DNA from: Pseudomonadota bacterium
GTDB taxonomy: Bacteria > Myxococcota_A > UBA9160 > SZUA-336
Assembly: GCA_003247575.1 (NCBI GenBank)
Contig: QJZC01000036.1
Span: 1-64,000, forward strand
DNA: 64,000 bases
Reading direction: 5' to 3'
Shown here: positions 8,800 to 16,710 of the stretch, one piece after another
Layout of the letters: the number at the start of each line of letters is the position of its first letter
How positions within the stretch are numbered: position 1 is the stretch's first letter
Position numbers and translations under genes: made by a program
The notes under the pieces: model-generated
Told to the model about the DNA's origin: nothing
Databases searched by the model: none
Seen by the model: the letters and a program-made list of their open reading frames with translations, nothing else

Positions 8800-10593
8800 A
8801 TGCTGTCAGAAAACTCGCTCGAGCTCGGGGTCGTCGGGAACTGTAGCTGGGGAGGCTTGATCGATTCCCTGGGACGCGTCGTGTGGGCCTGCTTTCCGCA
8901 CTTCGATGGCGACCCTGTGTTCTCGAGCCTGCTCAACGGCTCGCGCGCCAGCGTGACCGACGGGTTCTACGAGATCGAGGTCCAGGAACTCGCTCGTTCC
9001 GAGCAGTTCTACGCCGCCAACTCGGCCGTCCTGGTGACGCGGCTCTGGGACGAGGCTGGCAACGGGCTCGAGATCCGGGACTTCGCACCGCGCTTCGCTC
9101 AGTTCCGCCGCATGTTCCGACCGACGATGTTCGTGCGCACGGTGACTCCCATCCACGGAAGTCCGCGCATTCGAATCCGCCTGCGGCCCATGTGTAACTA
9201 CGGTGCGGAGATCCCGACGCGCACGCATGGGAGCAACCACATCCGCTACGTGGGACACAGCTTTACCCTGCGGCTCACGACCGACGGCCCGGTGACCTAC
9301 ATCTTGAACGAGGTAGACTTCGTACTGGAGCAGGCGATCCACCTCGTGCTGGGCCCGGACGAGAGCCTGATGTCGGCGCTTTCGATCACCGTGCGCGAGT
9401 TCGAAGAGCGGACGCTCGATTACTGGAACGAATGGGCGCGGACCCTGTCGATCCCATTCGAGTGGCAGGATGCTGTGATTCGTGCTGCGATCACGCTCAA
9501 GCTGCTGAGCTTCGAAGAGACCGGAGCCGTGATCGCCGCTCTCACCACTTCGATTCCCGAAGCGCCGGACACCGAGCGGAACTGGGACTACCGCTACTGC
9601 TGGCCGCGTGATGCCTACTTCGTGATCCACGCGCTCAACCGTCTGGGTGCTACGCGGACCTTGGAGGGTTACCTCTCCTACTTGACCAACATCGCCGCCA
9701 GGTCCGCCGACTCGGTGCAGCCGGTGTACGGAATCGATCTCACTGCCCGCCTGACGGAGCGCATCGAGCCCCACCTTGCCGGGTATCTCGGTCACGCTCC
9801 CGTGCGGGTAGGCAACCAGGCGCACGAGCACCGTCAGAATGATGTCTACGGAGCGCTGATCTTGGCAGCGACGCAAGCCTTCTTCGATCGCCGGTTGCTC
9901 AATCCTGGCGAGACCGAGCTCTACGGTCGCTTGGAGCGGCTCGGCGAGCATGCGCTGCGCTCGTGGAACGTCCCGGATGCCGGGCTGTGGGAGCTCCGGA
10001 ATCGTTCGCACGTCCATACGTTTTCAGCGGTGATGTGCTGGGCGGCCTGCGACCGGCTGGCGAAGATCGGCGTTCGGCTGGGGCTGCGGGAGCGCGCCGA
10101 CTTCTGGCGCCGCGAAGCCGATCGTATCCACTCCGCCATCTGCGACGAGGCTTGGAACGAAGAGCGACGCTGCTTCGTCGACCAGTTTGGCGGGAGTCAG
10201 GTCGACGCGAGTCTGCTCCTGCTCGCCGAGCTCGGGTTCGTGCCGGCCTCGGACCCGCGCTTCGCAGGCACGGTGGCGGCGATCGAGCAGGATCTTCGCT
10301 GCGGTCGCTATCTGTACCGCTACGCGACGCCGGACGACTTCGGGCGTCCGACGACGGCTTTTACGATCTGCACGTTCTGGTATATCGATGCACTCGCGGC
10401 GATGGGGCGCCGCAAGGAGGCGCGCGAGCTCTTCGAGCAGATGCTCGAGCGGCGAACTCCGCTCGGCCTGCTGTCCGAGGACCTCGATCCCGAGTCCGGC
10501 GTCCTGTGGGGCAACTTCCCGCAGACCTACTCGATGGTGGGTCTGATCAACTGTGCGATGCGCCTGAGCCGGTCCTGGGAGGAGGCCTTCTAG
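8800..10593 (+). CDS. Glycoside hydrolase family 15 (glucoamylase/trehalase-like)
   Basis: The 597-residue protein has the GH15 layout. An N-terminal beta-sandwich (residues 1-215, with GNCSWGGLIDSLGRVVWACFP) is followed by an (alpha/alpha)6 barrel. The barrel shows ERNWDYRYCWPRDAYF (259-274), VRVGNQAHEHRQNDVYG (335-351) and a C-terminal SEDLDPESG ... GNFPQTYSMVGLI. The glutamate in the SEDLDPESG block and that near the NWDYRYCW block are the likely catalytic pair. No signal peptide is visible, so it acts in the cytoplasm on alpha-glucosidic substrates; bacterial cytosolic members include trehalases and isomaltose hydrolases. Divergence from otsAB suggests trehalose or alpha-glucan turnover (inference). 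Confidence 0.88.
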   Translation: MLSENSLELGVVGNCSWGGLIDSLGRVVWACFPHFDGDPVFSSLLNGSRASVTDGFYEIEVQELARSEQFYAANSAVLVTRLWDEAGNGLEIRDFAPRFAQFRRMFRPTMFVRTVTPIHGSPRIRIRLRPMCNYGAEIPTRTHGSNHIRYVGHSFTLRLTTDGPVTYILNEVDFVLEQAIHLVLGPDESLMSALSITVREFEERTLDYWNEWARTLSIPFEWQDAVIRAAITLKLLSFEETGAVIAALTTSIPEAPDTERNWDYRYCWPRDAYFVIHALNRLGATRTLEGYLSYLTNIAARSADSVQPVYGIDLTARLTERIEPHLAGYLGHAPVRVGNQAHEHRQNDVYGALILAATQAFFDRRLLNPGETELYGRLERLGEHALRSWNVPDAGLWELRNRSHVHTFSAVMCWAACDRLAKIGVRLGLRERADFWRREADRIHSAICDEAWNEERRCFVDQFGGSQVDASLLLLAELGFVPASDPRFAGTVAAIEQDLRCGRYLYRYATPDDFGRPTTAFTICTFWYIDALAAMGRRKEARELFEQMLERRTPLGLLSEDLDPESGVLWGNFPQTYSMVGLINCAMRLSRSWEEAF

Positions 10594-10601
10594 CAGGGCT
10601 G

Positions 10602-11201
10602 CTAGGCGCCGCTCCCGAACAGGCGGCCCACGCGACGCCCCAAGGCGGCCATTCCGCGGGCCAGCTTCGGAAGCAGCCAGATCACGAGAGCCACGAAGGC
10701 TGCCAACGCCGCCAGGAAGATCCATGGGTGATAGAGCATCGCCCAGGTTCCTCCGATGACCGCCGCGTCTTCTCCGAGCGAAGCGCCCCAGTTCGAGAAG
10801 GGTTCAGGCGAGGTGTTGATCAGGGCCCGGGTGCCCGCCTTGGTCAGGTGGCTTCCCGCTGCAAGGCTGCCACCCACGAGGCCGGCGGCCAGCTGGAGCG
10901 CCGGCCCGATGTCGCCGACTGCACCGGCAGCCAGCACTGCGCCTGCGGGAATGCGAATGAACGTGTGGATGGCGTCCCAGCCCGAGTCGACGACCGGGAC
11001 CTTGTCCGCGAAGAACTCGACTCCATACATCAGCAGCGCGGCCCCGATGACGATCGGGTCTTGCGTCACGGCCAAGGTCGCCGGCAGCTCGATCTGGCCC
11101 GAAGCGCCCAGCAGTCCGAGGGTCGCGATGGCGGCGTAGAGGTTGATTCCGCTCGCCCACCCGACACCGAGAGTCAGGGCGATCGTGTGTACGATGTCCA
11201 T
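10602..11201 (-). CDS. DUF4126 integral membrane protein
   Basis: The 199-residue protein has an N-terminal helix ending in GVGWASGINLYAAI, then GLLGASGQIELP, GVEFFADKVPVVDSGWDAIH and a glycine/alanine-rich second half with two further membrane helices. These are the conserved blocks of DUF4126, a small inner-membrane family without known function that includes 'GINLYA' as its hallmark. Start ATG 11201 is chosen because it begins the conserved helix. The gene ends 8 bp from the convergent GH15 gene, so no separate terminator fits between them. The C-terminus is basic and probably cytoplasmic. Confidence 0.75.
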   Translation of the reverse strand: MDIVHTIALTLGVGWASGINLYAAIATLGLLGASGQIELPATLAVTQDPIVIGAALLMYGVEFFADKVPVVDSGWDAIHTFIRIPAGAVLAAGAVGDIGPALQLAAGLVGGSLAAGSHLTKAGTRALINTSPEPFSNWGASLGEDAAVIGGTWAMLYHPWIFLAALAAFVALVIWLLPKLARGMAALGRRVGRLFGSGA

Positions 11202-11377
11202 CGATCCGAACTCCGCCCTCCGTGGAACGGCCTTGATCATGCAAAAGATCCCGCAGTCTGGCGAGGTCTCGGTCCTGCGGGCGAGTTGGCCGTCGGCTTG
11301 CCGGAGCTCCGGTTCCAGCTGCACACTCGGCCGCCGTCGTGGCACTATGGGTGGGCCATCATCCACGGAGGCGGTGC

Positions 11378-12937
11378 ATGTCGAGCGATCGCGCAATCCC
11401 GTTCGGGACGAAGCTTGCATTCGGAGTCGGGCAGACCGCCGAAGGCTTGAAGAATACGGCCTTTGCCGCATTCACCTTGTTCTACTTCGTTCAGGTACTG
11501 CAGATGCCCGGAGACGTCGTCGGCATCGCGCTCATGATCGCCCTGTTGTTCGATGCGTTCACGGATCCGATGGCGGGGTCGCTCTCGGATCGGACACACT
11601 CGCGCTTCGGGCGCCGGCATCCGTACATGTACGCATCCGCGATCCCGCTCGCGGTCAGCTTCTATCTGCTGTTCTCTCCACCGGCCTGGCTTATCGAAGG
11701 CTACGGCACTGCCGGGCTCTTCTGGTGGTTGCTCGTGTTCGCGATTCTCTCTCGGGGAGCCATGACGCTCTATCACGTGCCGCACATGGCGCTCGGGGCG
11801 GAGCTCACCGAGAACTTCGTTGAGCGGACGTCGATCGTCGCGCATCGGCAGATCTTCAATGCCGTAGGGATCGGGCTCACCTACGCCATCGGCTTCGGCT
11901 ACTTCCTCTCGGACGCGAACGGTGGTCGCACGAATCCGGAGGCCTACACACCGATGGCGCTCGTATTCAGCGCCGCCATGGTGGTTACGATCATCGCGTC
12001 CGCTTGGTTCACGCGTCAGGAGATCCCCAACCTGCCGCAACCGAACCCCGACGAACAGGGAGATGGAGGCCTGCGCGAGTTGGTGGTCGGCTCGCTCGGA
12101 TCCGTGGTCTCGAGCATCGTCACGGCGTTCGAGAATGCCTCCTTCCGATGGCTCTTCAGCGGCGTGCTCGTCGTCTACATGATGGTCGGGATCGACATCA
12201 GCTTGAACACCTACATCAACCAGTATTTCTGGGAGCTCTCCGGGCGAGACTTCGTCCTCCTCGGAGTCTGCTATCCGCTCGGCCTGTTTGCGGGGGCTCT
12301 GTTCACGCGGCGTTTCCATGCGCGCTTCGGAAAGCGCCCGGCCCTCGTCTTCGGTACCGCCGGCTGGGCGACTTTGCAGGTACTTCCCATCGTGTTGCGT
12401 CTACTCGATTGGTTTCCGGCGAACGAGTCGGCGCTGCTCGTACCCACACTGGTTGGGTTGCGCATGCTCCAGGGGGCAGTGGTCCAGCAGTCGACGGTCA
12501 GCTACGGATCGATGATGGCCGATGTGGTCGACGAGCACGAACTCCTCACCGGAAAGCGGCAGGAAGGCATCTTCTTCGGAGCGAGTGCATTCTCTGCCAA
12601 GGCGTCGGTGGGTCTCGGAACCATGGTTGCGGGATTCGCGCTCAGCTGGATCGGCTGGCCGACGGGCCAGGAGATTCGTACGGCCGCAGACGTGGCTCCC
12701 GAGACGGTGGCCGCGCTCGGGATCGTGTTCGGCCCGGTCGTATGCGGCTTTGCTGTGCTCTCTGTCTGGTGTTACAGCCGCTATGGCCTGGATGCGGCTC
12801 GGCATCGCGAGATCCTTCAGGAGCTGGCCCGGGTGCGCCCCGAGCGACGAGCTGCGGCTGCAGCGCACGCGGCGGCTCGCCGTACGGCCATCGAGTCTGG
12901 CACCGTCGGTGTGCGGCGCCCGGCTACCGCCGGCTGA
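11378..12937 (+). CDS. MFS transporter, GPH/MelB-like type (second copy)
   Basis: The 519-residue polytopic protein shares the GPH pattern with the carrier at 1670-3016: DAFTDPMAGSLSDRTHSRFGRRHPYM between helices 2 and 3, and YHVPHMALGAELTENFVERTSIVAHRQ in the helix 4-5 loop. It carries an extra soluble insertion after helix 6 (residues about 205-235) and an arginine/alanine-rich cytoplasmic tail. Start ATG 11378 has CGGAGG seven bases upstream; the earlier ATG at 11339 lacks a ribosome site. Expected role is cation-coupled uptake of a glycoside-like solute. The two copies are diverged rather than a recent duplication. Confidence 0.85.
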   Translation: MSSDRAIPFGTKLAFGVGQTAEGLKNTAFAAFTLFYFVQVLQMPGDVVGIALMIALLFDAFTDPMAGSLSDRTHSRFGRRHPYMYASAIPLAVSFYLLFSPPAWLIEGYGTAGLFWWLLVFAILSRGAMTLYHVPHMALGAELTENFVERTSIVAHRQIFNAVGIGLTYAIGFGYFLSDANGGRTNPEAYTPMALVFSAAMVVTIIASAWFTRQEIPNLPQPNPDEQGDGGLRELVVGSLGSVVSSIVTAFENASFRWLFSGVLVVYMMVGIDISLNTYINQYFWELSGRDFVLLGVCYPLGLFAGALFTRRFHARFGKRPALVFGTAGWATLQVLPIVLRLLDWFPANESALLVPTLVGLRMLQGAVVQQSTVSYGSMMADVVDEHELLTGKRQEGIFFGASAFSAKASVGLGTMVAGFALSWIGWPTGQEIRTAADVAPETVAALGIVFGPVVCGFAVLSVWCYSRYGLDAARHREILQELARVRPERRAAAAAHAAARRTAIESGTVGVRRPATAG

Positions 12938-12974
12938 CACTTTCCAGAACGGGCTGCGCCGATGGCGGGGCAAG

Positions 12975-13009
12975 GCCCGGTCCACGGAGCGCGTGCCCCG
13001 TGCCCGGGC
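12975..13009. terminator. Bidirectional hairpin between convergent MFS and GST genes
   Basis: GCCCGG at 12975-12980 pairs with CCGGGC at 13004-13009, with an inner CACGG/CCGTG stem. It lies between two convergent stops (12937 and 13028). There is no U tract, so intrinsic termination is a guess from position. Confidence 0.4.
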
Positions 13010-13027
13010 ATGGGCCGCCGAGTGGTC

Positions 13028-13645
13028 TTAGCTCCACTCGTCCCGGATCGACGGCCGATTTCGGCAGCGATCCAGCCAGACTGTCAGGTTGGGATGATCC
13101 TTGGTGGAGACGCCGACCATCTCGCTCCACATGACCACCTGAGACGAGATGAGGTCGACGAGACCGAACTCGCTGCCGGATAGATATGTAGATCGCCCGA
13201 GCTGGTCCTCGAGTAGCCCGAGCATTCGCTGGAGCTCGGCCTGAGTGTGCTCAGCCATCGAAGGACTCCGGAGTGACTCGGGGACTGCGGGGTTCGTCGC
13301 CAGATGGAGCCGACCCACTGCGGAGCCAAAGGAGACGTACGCCCACGTGGTCCATGAGAGTGCCCTCAAGCGCGCGGGATCATCGGCGGCGGGCCACAGG
13401 CCCTGTTCGACCCCATAGTGGTCCCCGAGCCACTGAAGAATCGCGATGGCTTCGAACATGGGGGTGCCGTCGACGACCAGGGTGGGCACCTTGCCATTCG
13501 GATTGAGCTCGAGGAACTCGGGGCGCCGCTGCTCACCGGCAGCCAGATCGAGCGTCACCCGGCGATGCGGGACCTTCAGCTCGGTGAGGGCACTGGCGAC
13601 GGGAACCGCACTCGACATCGGGGTGCAGTAGAACGTGATCTCCAT
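13028..13645 (-). CDS. Glutathione S-transferase
   Basis: The 205-residue cytosolic protein has a thioredoxin-like N-terminal domain (MEITFYCTPMSSAVPVASAL, with the glutathione-site block LNPNGKVPTLVVDGTPMFEAIAI) and an all-helical C-terminal domain (from about residue 85). The active-site Ser/Thr/Tyr region is in the YCTPMSSA stretch. Start ATG 13645 is preferred over 13672 because AGGAGAGAG lies just upstream. The substrate is unknown; the family conjugates or reduces electrophiles with glutathione. It diverges from a WYL-type regulator across a 147-bp region holding two matching operator-like dyads, so it is probably the regulator's target. Confidence 0.85.
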   Translation of the reverse strand: MEITFYCTPMSSAVPVASALTELKVPHRRVTLDLAAGEQRRPEFLELNPNGKVPTLVVDGTPMFEAIAILQWLGDHYGVEQGLWPAADDPARLRALSWTTWAYVSFGSAVGRLHLATNPAVPESLRSPSMAEHTQAELQRMLGLLEDQLGRSTYLSGSEFGLVDLISSQVVMWSEMVGVSTKDHPNLTVWLDRCRNRPSIRDEWS

Positions 13646-13711
13646 GGTCTCTCTCCTCTTGGGGGCATCCATGCCCTCGTGGTTGCGATGTCCTCAAGGT
13701 AGTAGGGATTT

Positions 13712-13728
13712 AGGACATATGCGGTCCT
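13712..13728. promoter_or_regulatory. Operator-like dyad 1 between GST and WYL regulator
   Basis: AGGACATATGCGGTCCT has arms AGGAC/GTCCT around a 7-bp AT-rich centre and is followed by TAGATTTA. A near-identical dyad lies 42 bp downstream, four helical turns away, so both would face the same side of the DNA. Position between divergent genes fits autoregulation by the WYL protein (inference). Confidence 0.65.
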
Positions 13729-13753
13729 AGATTTACCTTCAGAGAGCTTATTG

Positions 13754-13770
13754 AGGACATATTTGGTCCT
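13754..13770. promoter_or_regulatory. Operator-like dyad 2 between GST and WYL regulator
   Basis: AGGACATATTTGGTCCT repeats the first dyad with two central changes and is followed by CGATTTGG, matching the flank of copy 1. It ends 22 bp before the WYL ATG and so would overlap that gene's promoter or leader. Confidence 0.65.
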
Positions 13771-13792
13771 CGATTTGGGGTAGGCTGGAAGC

Positions 13793-14785
13793 ATGCTCGA
13801 AACTTCCGCACGCCTGCTGCGCCTGCTGTCGCTGTTGCAAGCGCGGCGCTCCTGGTCGGGGGCCGAGCTTGCCGAGGCTCTCGAGGTCACCCAGCGCACG
13901 GTGCGGCGCGACATCGACAAGCTCCGAGCGCTCGGATATCCGGTGCGCGCCGCGAGCGGGGTCGCTGGCGGCTACCGACTCGGGGCAGGCGCAAAGCTGC
14001 CGCCGCTGCTGCTCGACGATGACGAGGCACTGGCGGTTTCGCTGGGGCTGCGGTTCGCTGCTGCTGGAACCGTCACGGGTATGGAAGAGGCGGCCCTGCG
14101 TGCCCTCGAGAAGCTCGGCCAAGTGTTGCCTGCTCGTCTGCGCAAGCGGCTTGTGAACTGGCGAGACACCGTTGTGTCGAGTCCCCTTTCAGGACCTCGC
14201 GTAGACCCTGACCAGCTCGTTGGGCTCGTCCAGGCGTGTCAGGAGCAGCGGGTGCTGTGCTTCGGCTACTGCGACCGTGAGGGGCGAGATTCCGAACGTA
14301 CGGTCGAGCCGCACGGCTTGGTTCACAGCTACGCGCGCTGGTACCTCGTTGCTTGGGACCGGGATCGCGAGGATTGGCGCACTTTTCGAGTCGATCGCAT
14401 CACCGACGAGCCGCAGGTGCGGAATGGCTTCAGCCCGCGCGAACTTCCGCACGGAGATCTGGCCACCTACTTGGACCACAGCCTTCGTAGCCGGACGCCT
14501 GCCTACGAGGCGCGAATCGAGTTCGCAGCTCCCGTAGATGTGATGCGCGAGCGGCTGCCGCGGGGGAGCGCACAGCTCGTCGCGCTCGGATCGGATCGCT
14601 GTCTCGCTGAGATCGACACGCACGATCCGCGGCATCTGGCCTCGTACCTCGGATCGCTCGATATGGACTTTGTCGTGCGAGAGCCCGACGAAGTGGTCCA
14701 GGCCGTGCGCGAGCTGGGCGAGCGATTCGAACGCGCAGCCCGGTCAGCCGTCGCGCCGCCTCCGGCGCATTCGGCCGGATCCTAG
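13793..14785 (+). CDS. WYL-domain transcriptional regulator (YafY/DeoR-like)
   Basis: The 330-residue protein has a winged helix-turn-helix at residues 5-60 (SGAELAEALEVTQRTVRRDIDKLRALGYPV, then GGYRL as the wing). A WYL domain follows at about 140-215 (RTVEPHGLVHSYARWYLVAWD ... FRVDRI), and a C-terminal WCX-type extension at 235-315. WYL regulators sense a ligand through the WYL pocket and usually control a divergent neighbour. Here the neighbour is the GST, and two identical dyads lie between the starts. The ATG follows the second dyad. The family call is firm; ligand and sign of control are unknown. Confidence 0.88.
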   Translation: MLETSARLLRLLSLLQARRSWSGAELAEALEVTQRTVRRDIDKLRALGYPVRAASGVAGGYRLGAGAKLPPLLLDDDEALAVSLGLRFAAAGTVTGMEEAALRALEKLGQVLPARLRKRLVNWRDTVVSSPLSGPRVDPDQLVGLVQACQEQRVLCFGYCDREGRDSERTVEPHGLVHSYARWYLVAWDRDREDWRTFRVDRITDEPQVRNGFSPRELPHGDLATYLDHSLRSRTPAYEARIEFAAPVDVMRERLPRGSAQLVALGSDRCLAEIDTHDPRHLASYLGSLDMDFVVREPDEVVQAVRELGERFERAARSAVAPPPAHSAGS

Positions 14786-14832
14786 GGTGGGTTCGTGGAC
14801 TTGCGGTGGATAGGAGAGCGTTGAAATGAAGA

Positions 14833-14874
14833 ATCCCGGAGCCGGGACCGTGCGATGGGTCCAGGCTCCGGGAT
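14833..14874. terminator. Strong hairpin between WYL regulator and CHRD gene
   Basis: ATCCCGGAGCC (14833-14843) is perfectly complementary to GGCTCCGGGAT (14864-14874), with an inner GGACC/GGTCC stem separated by one mismatch. On the minus strand it is followed by CTTCATTTCAAC, mildly T-rich. It lies between two convergent genes and probably serves both. Confidence 0.7.
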
Positions 14875-14964
14875 CTCTCGAGAGAGAAAGCTCATTCGGA
14901 AGCACACCGCTGCGATGGGGTGCGGCCCATCCGCGGCGCGGAATGCTCCCGTCCTAGCTGCGCC

Positions 14965-16065
14965 CTACGGGGCCGCGGGCGCGGGATCCGGAGCAGGCGC
15001 AGGATCCGGAGCAGGCGCAGGATCCGGAGCAGGTGCAGGGTCCGGCGCAGGCGCTGCCATCGGGACGATCCCGTTGATCACGTTTGCGATCGAGCAGTTC
15101 AGGTCATTCGCGGCCAGGATCCCGATGCCGTTCCGGCGGGTCGAGAGCTCCACGACGTCCTCTGCCAGATCCGCGAGATCCTCGCGAGCGGAGTCGGTGC
15201 GACCGCGTGCCAGGTCACGCTCGATCTCGGCAATGTCTCGCAGCAGGCCTCGCCGCGTGCGGCCACCGATGTCGAGAGCCGCGATGCTCGAGCGCAGTCC
15301 CTGCAGTGTGTTGACCGTCGAGGTACAAGTCGCTGCCAAGAGCTGTCCACGCGTCTCACCGAACGGATTGTTGAACGTGTGGATGTTGATGTAGACGTTG
15401 TTGGAAAGGATAGCCTCGATGAATCCGCAGTCGGTGCACGTGGCGTTTCCGATCCCATCGTCGCGCCCATCGATCGGAACACCGTTCAACAGGATGCCGT
15501 CGAGCATCAGGTCACCGACCTTGTCGTCGAGATCGAAGATGTTCACGCTTCCGGTGACTCGGCCGCTGGTCGCGCCGAAGATCGGGTCCGGGCTCACGGT
15601 CTCGACGCCGATCGCTGGACCGGTGGCGGCGATGATGTCGATCGGGATGGGTCCATTCGCGCCGCGCGCACCCACATGGAAGTGCAACAGGAACAGCCCT
15701 GCGCCGAATGGGAAATTCGGATTCGGGAAGATGTTTCCGTTGACGGTCCCGGGTGCGGGCGTCGAGCCGTCGGGATTCACATCCGGGGCGCCCAGAGTGA
15801 TGTCCTCTGCCTGCAGGCCCTGGAAGCTGATGTCGTAGCTCAGATCACCGGTGACCGGGTCGAAGATGACCTCGGCCGATCCAGTCCCCGGCCGCGTCTC
15901 GAGCGCAGTCGAGTTCACTGCGACCGACTGGATGCCGTCGAGCGAGGCCGTCAGACGAATCGGATGCGGGATGGGCGCATCTTGCGCTTGTGCCGGGGTG
16001 GCCAGTGCCAGTGCCGCCAGAACGGGCGCGACTCGGGTCGTTCCCAGGAAGATCTTGTGGATCAC
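14965..16065 (-). CDS. Secreted CHRD-domain protein with Pro-Ala-Asp tail
   Basis: The 366-residue protein starts with a signal peptide (APVLAALALATPAQAQ, residues 13-28). A CHRD-like domain follows (about 35-235): VTGDLSYDISFQGL, FLLHFHVGARGANGPI, VYINIHTFNNPFGETRGQL. The HTFNNPFGETRGQL ending is characteristic of bacterial CHRD domains. A helical, charged region (250-330) follows, and the chain ends in repeated PAPDPA. CHRD domains in bacteria are secreted or periplasmic and of unproven function. The tail is encoded by 18-bp repeats (14984-15055) and should vary in length between strains. A 19-bp tandem repeat lies upstream. Confidence 0.82.
   Translation of the reverse strand: MIHKIFLGTTRVAPVLAALALATPAQAQDAPIPHPIRLTASLDGIQSVAVNSTALETRPGTGSAEVIFDPVTGDLSYDISFQGLQAEDITLGAPDVNPDGSTPAPGTVNGNIFPNPNFPFGAGLFLLHFHVGARGANGPIPIDIIAATGPAIGVETVSPDPIFGATSGRVTGSVNIFDLDDKVGDLMLDGILLNGVPIDGRDDGIGNATCTDCGFIEAILSNNVYINIHTFNNPFGETRGQLLAATCTSTVNTLQGLRSSIAALDIGGRTRRGLLRDIAEIERDLARGRTDSAREDLADLAEDVVELSTRRNGIGILAANDLNCSIANVINGIVPMAAPAPDPAPAPDPAPAPDPAPAPDPAPAAP
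14984..15055. repeat. 18-bp coding tandem repeat (4 units) in the CHRD tail
   Basis: Units of GGATCCGGAGCAGGCGCA run 14984-15001, 15002-15019, 15020-15037 (one change) and 15038-15055 (several changes). On the minus strand they encode the PAPDPA periods. The 18-bp length keeps the frame, so copy-number change alters only tail length. Confidence 0.85.
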
Positions 16066-16710
16066 GTGCGGTTCCTTCCAGAAGTGGATTCATGCGCATC
16101 GTCCCAGATGCAAGGTGGGCCCTTCAGCGCTCCGTGGGCTCGTTCGGTCGCGGATTCGGCCTCGCTGAGCCCATCGCGAAATAAAGGCTACTCAGGGAGA
16201 GCGGGCGACGACGAAGTTCGACCCATTCCTGCGTACGTCCGACTCCGCTGCGTACGTCCGACTCCGTGATCGGCGTGTTCGCTACTTAGACTGCTGGCAG
16301 CGGAGTCCGCCGTAGCCAGCTCGGATGCAGGACTGAGTCCTCGATGCGTTGCCCCTCGGAACGTAAGAAAACGCGAATTACTGGCTCACGTCAAGTGAAA
16401 GCACGCACTCGCCGCATCTGTATTCTGAGGACACTCTCGGGGACACAATCGAAGGTCAGTGGCATCAGAAGTTGCGATGGAGCAAGAGAGAGATCGTATG
16501 TGAGTCTGTGCTCGATTCTCTCCGCGCGAGTCGCGCGGATCCCACGCAGACGTGCGCATCGTTGCGAGGGCCGTTGCGCCTCCGGAGCTCGGCTGCCAGG
16601 ATTCTTCAGAGCGCGCGGGTGCGAGGTCGATGCCCTCCCTCGAGAATTGTCGCGAAACCGAAGTATGATCGTTTCGTTAGCGGCGCATGTATTGCGTTGG
16701 AGTTCGAAAA
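16066..16710. other. Divergent intergenic region between CHRD and Sel1 genes
   Basis: No convincing gene was seen in these 645 bases. One open frame (from 16344) is arginine/cysteine-rich shadow sequence. The region holds a 19-bp tandem repeat (16229-16266), a 13-bp dyad AGGACTGAGTCCT (16329-16341), and a comparatively AT-rich patch at 16360-16400 that could be a promoter. Both flanking genes point away, so their promoters must lie here. Confidence 0.5.
16229..16266. repeat. 19-bp tandem direct repeat, two copies
   Basis: CTGCGTACGTCCGACTCCG occurs at 16229-16247 and again at 16248-16266 with no gap or mismatch. It lies about 165 bp upstream of the CHRD start. Confidence 0.85.

Noticed and set aside
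9963..11450. 495-codon plus-strand open frame spanning the end of GH15 and the DUF4126 gene
   Set aside because: Shadow of two genes on opposite strands; GC-rich DNA leaves such frames open by chance.
16329..16341. AGGACTGAGTCCT as a third WYL operator
   Set aside because: It shares only the AGGAC/GTCCT arms, with a 3-bp rather than 7-bp centre, and lies by unrelated genes.
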